Origin: Marisa cornuarietis
Taxonomy: Eukaryota > Mollusca > Gastropoda > Architaenioglossa > Ampullariidae
Direction of reading: 5' to 3'
DNA length: 64,000 nt
Assembly (NCBI GenBank): GCA_004794655.1
Contig: SMMW01000577.1
Location: 248,001 to 312,000 of the forward strand
The translations under genes were made by a program, and so were the position numbers. The notes below the pieces were generated by a model. That model was not told the DNA's origin, searched no databases, and saw only the letters and a list, made by a program, of their open reading frames with translations. Shown here one piece after another: positions 57,595 through 64,000 of this stretch. Position 1 is the stretch's first letter. Every line of letters starts with the position of its first letter.

Positions 57595-59717
57595 CTATCT
57601 CCTTTCTGTCGTGGAATTTATTCTCAAGGCGTATTTCACAATTTCGAGATTCTCATAATACCTCGTGTCAATATCCACTTTCCCCAGGAGGTTTTCCCGC
57701 TTGATTTTATTGAAGTACCATTGTTCGAGGCAGTCGTAGCCCAGAGGAAGGTAGTCGTAAGTAAACTTGTTTACAAACATGTGTCGGTGTTTGACGATGA
57801 AGCTCAGGTCAAGGGGTCCGAAATGACAAATGGACCTGACTATTTGTCCACGACACGGCCATTTGGATGTCCGCCATACCTTGAGCCTGTTCAGCATAAT
57901 GCGGCGAGATGAGGAGGTGTTGCCTGCAAGAAGAATAAGACACGTGATGCTGCTGCATCAAGATGATGTCGCCGTTGGACAGGTTAAGGAGCCCGCATTT
58001 TTGTTTTGTTTTGGAATACAAAAGAATAGCCACTAATATTTTTCCACTTTCTTCATCACAGCAAACAGCACCCTTTAAAACTCGGTGTATTGGATTTCAG
58101 CTCCATCTTTTTTTTCTTTGGATGCTCATAGTCATCATTTTCTAAAGATATTTTAAACAGTTACTGCCTGATCATTTTTCGGACACAGGTGAACAATTAT
58201 TATGTGTAAACAAACCACAGAAATCCCAATGACCAGAATAACTATAGGCCTAGTGTGATGAAAGGGAGAAAACGCGTCGAAGTTAGTCCGAGATTGTCTC
58301 CCATGAACTGATAATTTCGCTGCTCTCTCTCTTTCCTATACTCATAGTAGCTAAAGAGAAAGCCGTGCATGTAGTAACAAATGCGAGAAAGGTAGACTAT
58401 TTAAGATTTAAAAAATATTGTTCGGAATGCATACAGTCTTAAACAAACTATATCTGAGCGATCGAGAAAAAAACAAAAACAAAAACAAACTATATATATA
58501 TATCATTAAATTAAACGGTCGGTCCAATGCCTGAGACTGGTTTCACTGTTAGTGTTACGGCTGAGACTTGTCGGTCTGAACTTCTGAATATCACATTCAT
58601 ATAATGAGGGTAGAAAAAGCTAAAACAGATAAAAAGTATACCTAAGCCATACCTGTGAAAGATCCAGGAATGCCAAGCTGATGCTGGTTATTCATGGAGG
58701 CGAAGAAAGTTTCATCAGGCACCGAGGTATTTTTAGCCCACTGCAGGAAGTCTTGGGCCACTGGCGAGTGCAGCACAAAGTCCACAAAGCCACGTGATGC
58801 TGCCACGTGCACGGGCCCTTTGGCGGGTGTGATGTTGTGTGGAGGAGGCCCGGCTGAGGTCCATCGGAAAGACCACTGCTTTCTGCAAATCAAAGGCGTA
58901 AGAGAACCCGCTGTTTGAGTGCTGTTTACCCAAGAATCCTCGACATTACTAAAAATTATTCTTGAACATTATTCGTGCTGTTACAAATATTTTTGGACGT
59001 CAGTCTGCAAGAACTATTCATGAAGATTTAGTATGGACAGTGATGTTCACAAACAGACATTAAAAGAAATATTTGTGGACACACAACAGCAGCTTAGGAA
59101 TTGACATGGTATCTGCCCAATAAGATATGAAGGAGTAAAGATATTTGACACTACTAACAATTACATGTCAACAGTTAATATTGGTGGTCTCTTTGCTCCA
59201 ACGATAATCGACATAAATATTTCTTGGCATTACCGGTGACTCGGTAGGTTTGTGAAGTAATGTTTGTCAGCAGACCTCTAAGAGTCTCGATCACAATACT
59301 TATTTTTGCACGTATGCCTATACACCAGTTTCACTCAAATAAAATTCGTCTACTGATATTAGCCATGATCTTTGGAATCCATGACAACAAGGGGAAGTGG
59401 TCTACATCTTGTAGCAACCAGCAGAGACGATTTCTGTCTTCCGTTGCAAGAGATTAATCAGATACTCACCCCGGGTCACTGCCATAGATGTCATTAGCTC
59501 CGCGATATGATCTCAGTATAGCGACCAGTTCCTTGTTCGTCTTTAGTGGGAATTCTTGTCCAGTTAGGTTGATGACGTAACGCCACGTGCTGTGGGTTCG
59601 TAGCAGCGCCTCCATGCAAACAAGCTCAGGTTCCAGGACCGTAAAGGTTCCCCAAGTCACGTTGACCTGACGCGGAGCCTCGAACACGTTTGGCAGACAC
59701 TGGGCAAGGGCCTTAAT
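57595..59717 (-). CDS. GCNT: Gene E (3' part): divergent GT14 core-2-type glycosyltransferase
   Basis: Three exons are visible: 59717-59470 (exon 4), 58882-58653 (exon 5), 57923-57595 (exon 6, with stop). Splice sites and phases match genes A-D. Exon 4 reads IKALAQCLPNVFEAPRQVN and INLTGQEFPLKTN. Exon 5 has RWTSAGPPPHNIT and VPDETFFASMNN with the catalytic Glu. Exon 6 has SICHFGPLDLSF, MFVNKF and YDCLEQWYF, ending RINSTTERR with a possible N-glycosylation site. The last exon is clearly more divergent than in the other copies (for example CHFGPLD for CNFGVGD). Exons 1-3 must lie beyond 59717; none is seen up to 64000, where an L1-like LINE occupies what would be intron 3, so they should be past the right edge. 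Translation is otherwise unbroken. Confidence 0.85.
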
Positions 59718-60370
59718 CTACAAGGGAGACAAATAAGGGAGATAATGCTAGTGTTTGCCTTCATACACTCACACATGGGGCTCGATGCAAACCTTAGATT
59801 GCTGTATATCTCTGTTTTTCTGTTCATTCCCTTTCACCTCAGTCTCACGTCGGATGTACGATTACCTCAAGATGTTCATCAGACTCTTGGGTACCAGGGC
59901 TTCTCAACTGTATGAGAGCCAACAGCGGCATCTTTTGATCATCGTTCTAAAGCAGTCTAAAGTTTCTAATACCCAAATCTAGTCTTAAGATCACATTTAT
60001 TTTCATTTTTAATTGCCGTTTTGCCCTGATCGTATAAAGGTGAGTTTGATCAGTATTCTGTGAGAACGGCCGTATCTGACTCACTAAGGAACACACCAAT
60101 CAACTAGCAAGTTGGTCTTAAGTGATATAACGGCCTGCTGAATCTTTTACGCTCAAAATTTCGGGTTTCATAAAGACCCGTTTAATTTAGGCTCCCATAT
60201 TTTATTGTCGAGCTATGTCATCAGCTCCCTTGCAAGGAAAGTATCACGGTTAGTCTCCCAATAAATGGCAATGGTATTTAGATTATTGTATTTATATATT
60301 GAGACAGACTAAATATTTTCAATGTCTTAAATGTTTAATGACCCTATATATTTTTGAATATTGATGGCTT
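59718..60370. other. Presumed start of gene E intron 3
   Basis: Non-coding, nothing recognised before the L1-like element. Confidence 0.45.
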
Positions 60371-60374
60371 ACAC

Positions 60375-63300
60375 CTTGACAGGAACCTAATGGTGGTGTG
60401 AATAAATGATCAAATCAAATGTCCTAATAATCCAAAAGCTTGTGGAAGAGTAGAAACACTAATATACAACTTAGAAATAATAGATATATGGAGACATCGT
60501 AATCCAGAAATAAAGCGATACACCTGGAGAAGAAAAAACCCTTTACAACAAAGTAGGCTGGACTTTTTTCTTATTTCAGAATCTTTACTTCAATATGTAG
60601 CTGAGGCAGATATTGAATTTGGATATAGAACAGACAACTCAATGATTACTCTTACTCTTCAGTTTGGGGATAAAATAGCACATAACACTTTATGGAAGTT
60701 TAATTCCTCCCTCCTTAAGGAAACTCACTATGTAAAAGAAGTACATGAGATTATTGACAGAATTGTAGAACAATATGCTGCACTCCCTTATAATAGAAAC
60801 AGTTTATCTGAGGTTACAATACAGGACCTACAATTAACAATACCAGACAAATTGTTTTTAGATGTTTTACTTATGGAAATTAGAGGGAAAAGTATAGCCT
60901 ACTCAACAATGAAAAAAAAGCATCCGAGTTAGAAAGGAAGTTAGAAAAGGAAAGTAAAGAGCTAGAAAATGAACAAAATAAAAATAACTCAGTCTTAAAA
61001 ACGTTGGAGGAAAAAGAATAGAATTAAGATCCCTTAGAAAAAAGAAAATGGAGGGCATCATAGTACGGGCAAAGGCAAGATGGTTGGCAGAGGGAGAAAA
61101 AATTAGTAAATACTTTTGTAACCTCGAGGAAAGAAACTATGTCAATAAAAGAATTATGAAATTCACTAAAGATGATGGAAACTGTACTACAGATGCAGAG
61201 GAAATAAGGAATGAGACTCAATTATTTTTTTAAAGGCTATATCAAAAGGGAGAAGTAGACCAGTGTGAAATAGAGGAGCTAGTTAACGGTATTCCTAGAC
61301 TGCCCGTCATGGCGGCAGAAGCTCTTGAAGGTGAAATAACCGTATAAGAAGCAGGAGTTGTCCTCAAGAATATGAAAAATGGGAAAAGTCCAGGAACCGA
61401 TGGGTTTACAGCAGAATTTTAAAAGTTTTTCTGGAAGAAATTAGGGTCATTTGTCATAAGGTCACTCAACGAGGCCTTCAGAGATGGGGAACTTTCACAT
61501 CCTCAGAAGGAAGGCCTCATTACTTGTCTACCTAAGGGAGACAAGGCTAGAGAATTTATTAAAAACTGGAGGCCGATATCGCTCTTAAACGTTGTCTATA
61601 AAATAGGTTCAAAATGTATAGCCACACGTATTAAAAAAGTACTACCATTACTGGTCGCGGATGACCAAACAGGATTTATGGCTACTAGATACATTGGGGA
61701 CAATATTAGATTTATATATGACCTGATAGTATACCTCGACCACAAAAATTTACCAGGTTTACTGCTTAGTTTGGATTTTGAGAAAGTGTTCAATACCATA
61801 GACTGGTTCTTTATGCATAAATTATTAAAGACATTTGGATTTGGGACTGATATCTGTAAGTGGATAAAAACATTCTACCAAAACATCAAGTCAGCTGTTA
61901 TGGTTAATGGAAGAATATCAGATTGGTTCGAAATAAAACGTGGATGTAGGCAAGGTGACCCAATATCGCCGTACCTATTCATACTTTGTGCTGAAGTCTT
62001 AGCAGTAATGATAAGGAAGAATGTTAGTATAAAAGGTATTAGAATAAATCAAAAGGAACACAAAATATTACAGTTTGCCGATGACACACAAATCTTTATG
62101 GAGGGGGACGAACTATCTTTTAACAACACTTTGGTTACATTGGATAAATACAGTAGAATGTCAGGACTGCAAATAAATGTTGAAAAAACAGAAGCTATCT
62201 GGTTAGGTAATAGGAAAAATTCCCCCATAAAATATGCCCCACACCTGAAGTTTAAATGGAACTCAGCAGAATTTAAAGTATTAGGGATATGGCTAAGCAC
62301 TAACTTAGAAACATGTTACACTCTTAACTTTAAGGAAATATATGTTGAAACGAGAAATTCAATGAAATCGTGGCTTAAAAGAGTGATTACACCAATGGAA
62401 AGAGTGGCTGTGCTAAAATCATTAATACTATCTAAATTAATTTATTTATGGATACTGCTGCCCAACCCCCCTATCCAAGATATACAAGAACTGCAAAAGC
62501 AATGCTTTAACTTTGTGTGGGATGGAAAACCTGATCGAATAAACAGAACAGTTGTAGTGAAAACTGTTCGTAATGGTGGCTTAAGTATACCTAACATTTA
62601 TCAGTATATAAAAGCGCTAAACTTAATATGGATTAAAAAGCTAAATGTCACTAAATACCAATGGAAAGATGTTGTGACAAAGATATATCCAAAATTCATA
62701 GATCTAGATAAATATGGCCCAAATATGTACCATGACACACAACATAAAAATAACTTCTGGAAAGATGTATTAAATGCCTATAAGGAATTCTTTTATTGTG
62801 TTAAGCCAGAAACATCAGAGGAGGTGATGGCAGAACCAATATACTTTAACAGTAGATTTCAGCTTGACCAAAAGATTATTTTCTTCAAAAACTGGGTTAG
62901 TAGGGGGTTATGTAGCATTCAACATTTTTATAATGAATCTGGAGTACTTTTGTCCTTGGGTGAGATTAATGCCAAGTATGGAACCACAATAGACATAGTT
63001 ACATACATGGGATGTGCTAAAATAATTAAAAAATTTATTCATCAATGGGCATTACAGTTAGGAACAACACTGCCCTAGAAACACCAAAAACTAGTTAACT
63101 AATCAATTCCATAAAGAAAGGTGCCAAATATTAATACAAAATATTGACAGAAAGCACAATCGGGCCCAAATGTTGTGATAAGTGGGAACATAAAATAGGT
63201 GCCCAATTACCCTGGAAAATAATCTTTTCAAAGGTTCAAGGAATAAAAGATATCAAACTGAGATGGTTTCAATGCAGAATTACCCATAGAATTCTAGGTA

Positions 63301-63900
63301 CAAACTCCCTGGCAGAATATATGGGGCTAGAAGTTAGTAATAAATGCATTTTCTGTGGCAATGAAAGGGAGACAATTGAACATCTATTTTGGCGCTGTAA
63401 GGTAACCAAACTATTTTGGACAAGTCTAGAAAAGGCAATAAGGGAAAAATGCTCTAATAATAATAAATTAACACTCAACGAATCTGTAATACTATTCGGA
63501 TACGAAGCAAACTATCCAATGGATAATACGTTAGAGAATATACTACTAGAAGCAAAGTTTTTTATCTATAAATGTAAACTAGAGAAGAAAGAGCCAGACT
63601 TAAGAGTTTTTATTCTGCAACTAAATAGAAAATACAAGATTGAGAAATTCAATGCACTTGTTAACATGAAATTACAGGAATTTATAATGCACTGGTCTGT
63701 TTATATGAATCTTATAAGTTTAGCTGGAATTATATAACTTCACATCTTCTAGAAAACACATAAATGAGGAAGGCATCTCTCCAAGTATGCAGATTATTTT
63801 TATGTCAATATATCGAACTGGTGGAAAGGATATTGAAGAATAAGTGGTTAAACCCTTTATATGCATGAAAATAAACTGACCACTTCCTGTGGATCTGGAA
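60375..63900 (+). mobile_element. L1/Tx1-like LINE, 5'-truncated and broken
   Basis: Plus strand, antisense to gene E. It begins inside the endonuclease (about 60390-60690: IIDIWRHRNPEIKRYTWRR, SRLDFFLISESLL, with TDNSM where the family has SDH). A linker with frame breaks follows, then IVRAKARWLAEGEKISKYF (61050) and the reverse transcriptase: NGKSPGTDGFTAEF, NWRPISLLNVVYKI, LLSLDFEKVFNTIDW, GCRQGDPISPYLF, LQFADDTQIF (FADD at 62074-62085). A 466-codon open stretch covers 61678-63078 and a second open frame (63144-63737) carries a CX2CX8HX4C zinc knuckle (63340-63400). Stops at about 61231, 61345 and 61420 show it is inactive. The exact 3' end is unclear; no poly-A tail is evident before 64000. 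Confidence 0.8.
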
Positions 63901-64000
63901 CAGTTGTACATTGTGTGCTTGTGGATCACAACTATATTACCAATGTATGTAGGTACAGAGTTTTGTAATAGTACACGAGGGCATTGTCTTTTTTCCCTTC

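Noticed and set aside
61678..63078. 466-codon open frame as a host gene
   Set aside because: It is the reverse transcriptase region of an L1-like LINE (FADD box, GCRQGDPISP block), with the rest of the element on both sides.
1..64000. tRNA, rRNA, snRNA genes
   Set aside because: No cloverleaf with matching A and B boxes or conserved rRNA/snRNA stretch was noticed on reading; only weak tRNA-like B-box remnants in the SINE-like repeats. A tRNAscan/Infernal run would settle it.

Overview
This is eukaryotic genomic DNA from an animal: AT-rich, full of microsatellites and LINEs, with short exons between GT..AG introns of about 0.1-5 kb. The mix of L1/Tx1-like, CR1-like and RTE-like LINEs, Harbinger-type DNA elements and a lineage-specific glycosyltransferase expansion suggests a lophotrochozoan, probably a mollusc. 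The species cannot be named from the sequence alone.

The window is dominated by a head-to-tail array of glycosyltransferase family 14 genes (GT14, 'Branch' domain; core-2/I beta-1,6-N-acetylglucosaminyltransferases, GCNT family), all on the minus strand. Four are complete and share one six-exon plan with identical intron phases (1, 2, 0, 2, 1): gene A (15347 down to 8798), gene B (26841 to 18744), gene C (40184 to 35645) and gene D (53480 to 48792). A fifth, gene E (59717 to 57595), shows only its last three exons before a LINE and the window edge. Each complete gene encodes a type II membrane protein of 408-411 residues with a very short cytosolic N-terminus, one signal anchor and a lumenal catalytic domain. 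The family's eight disulfide cysteines and catalytic Glu are present. The products are expected to act in the Golgi, branching O-glycans with GlcNAc from UDP-GlcNAc.

The array has evolved by duplication. About 14-15 kb around gene B (about 17.7-32.3 kb) is repeated around gene C (about 34.6-48.8 kb), flanking repeats included. Between the two units lies an orphan first exon (33018-32949), preceded on its 3' side by what looks like the polyadenylation tail of a gene D-like copy; this is best read as a gene that lost exons 2-6. Another orphan first exon at 5936-5858 may start a further gene that leaves the window on the left. Exons 3 and 5 are far more alike between paralogues than the surrounding introns, which suggests gene conversion.

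Mobile elements fill introns and spacers. A degraded two-gene Harbinger-like transposon (20929-24881) sits in gene B intron 2, with an intact empty site in gene C. Two related MITEs lie at 42624-42887 and 54119-54378. There is a 5'-truncated RTE-like LINE in gene D intron 4, CR1-like LINE remnants in both duplication units, a long L1-like LINE at 60.4-63.9 kb, and a foldback element with tandem-repeat ends at 0.58-1.15 kb. I saw no RNA gene, CRISPR array or prokaryotic feature. Nothing in the window forms a wholly new system. The most informative signals are the recombination history of the array and the CWG/CCWGG-targeting DNA elements.
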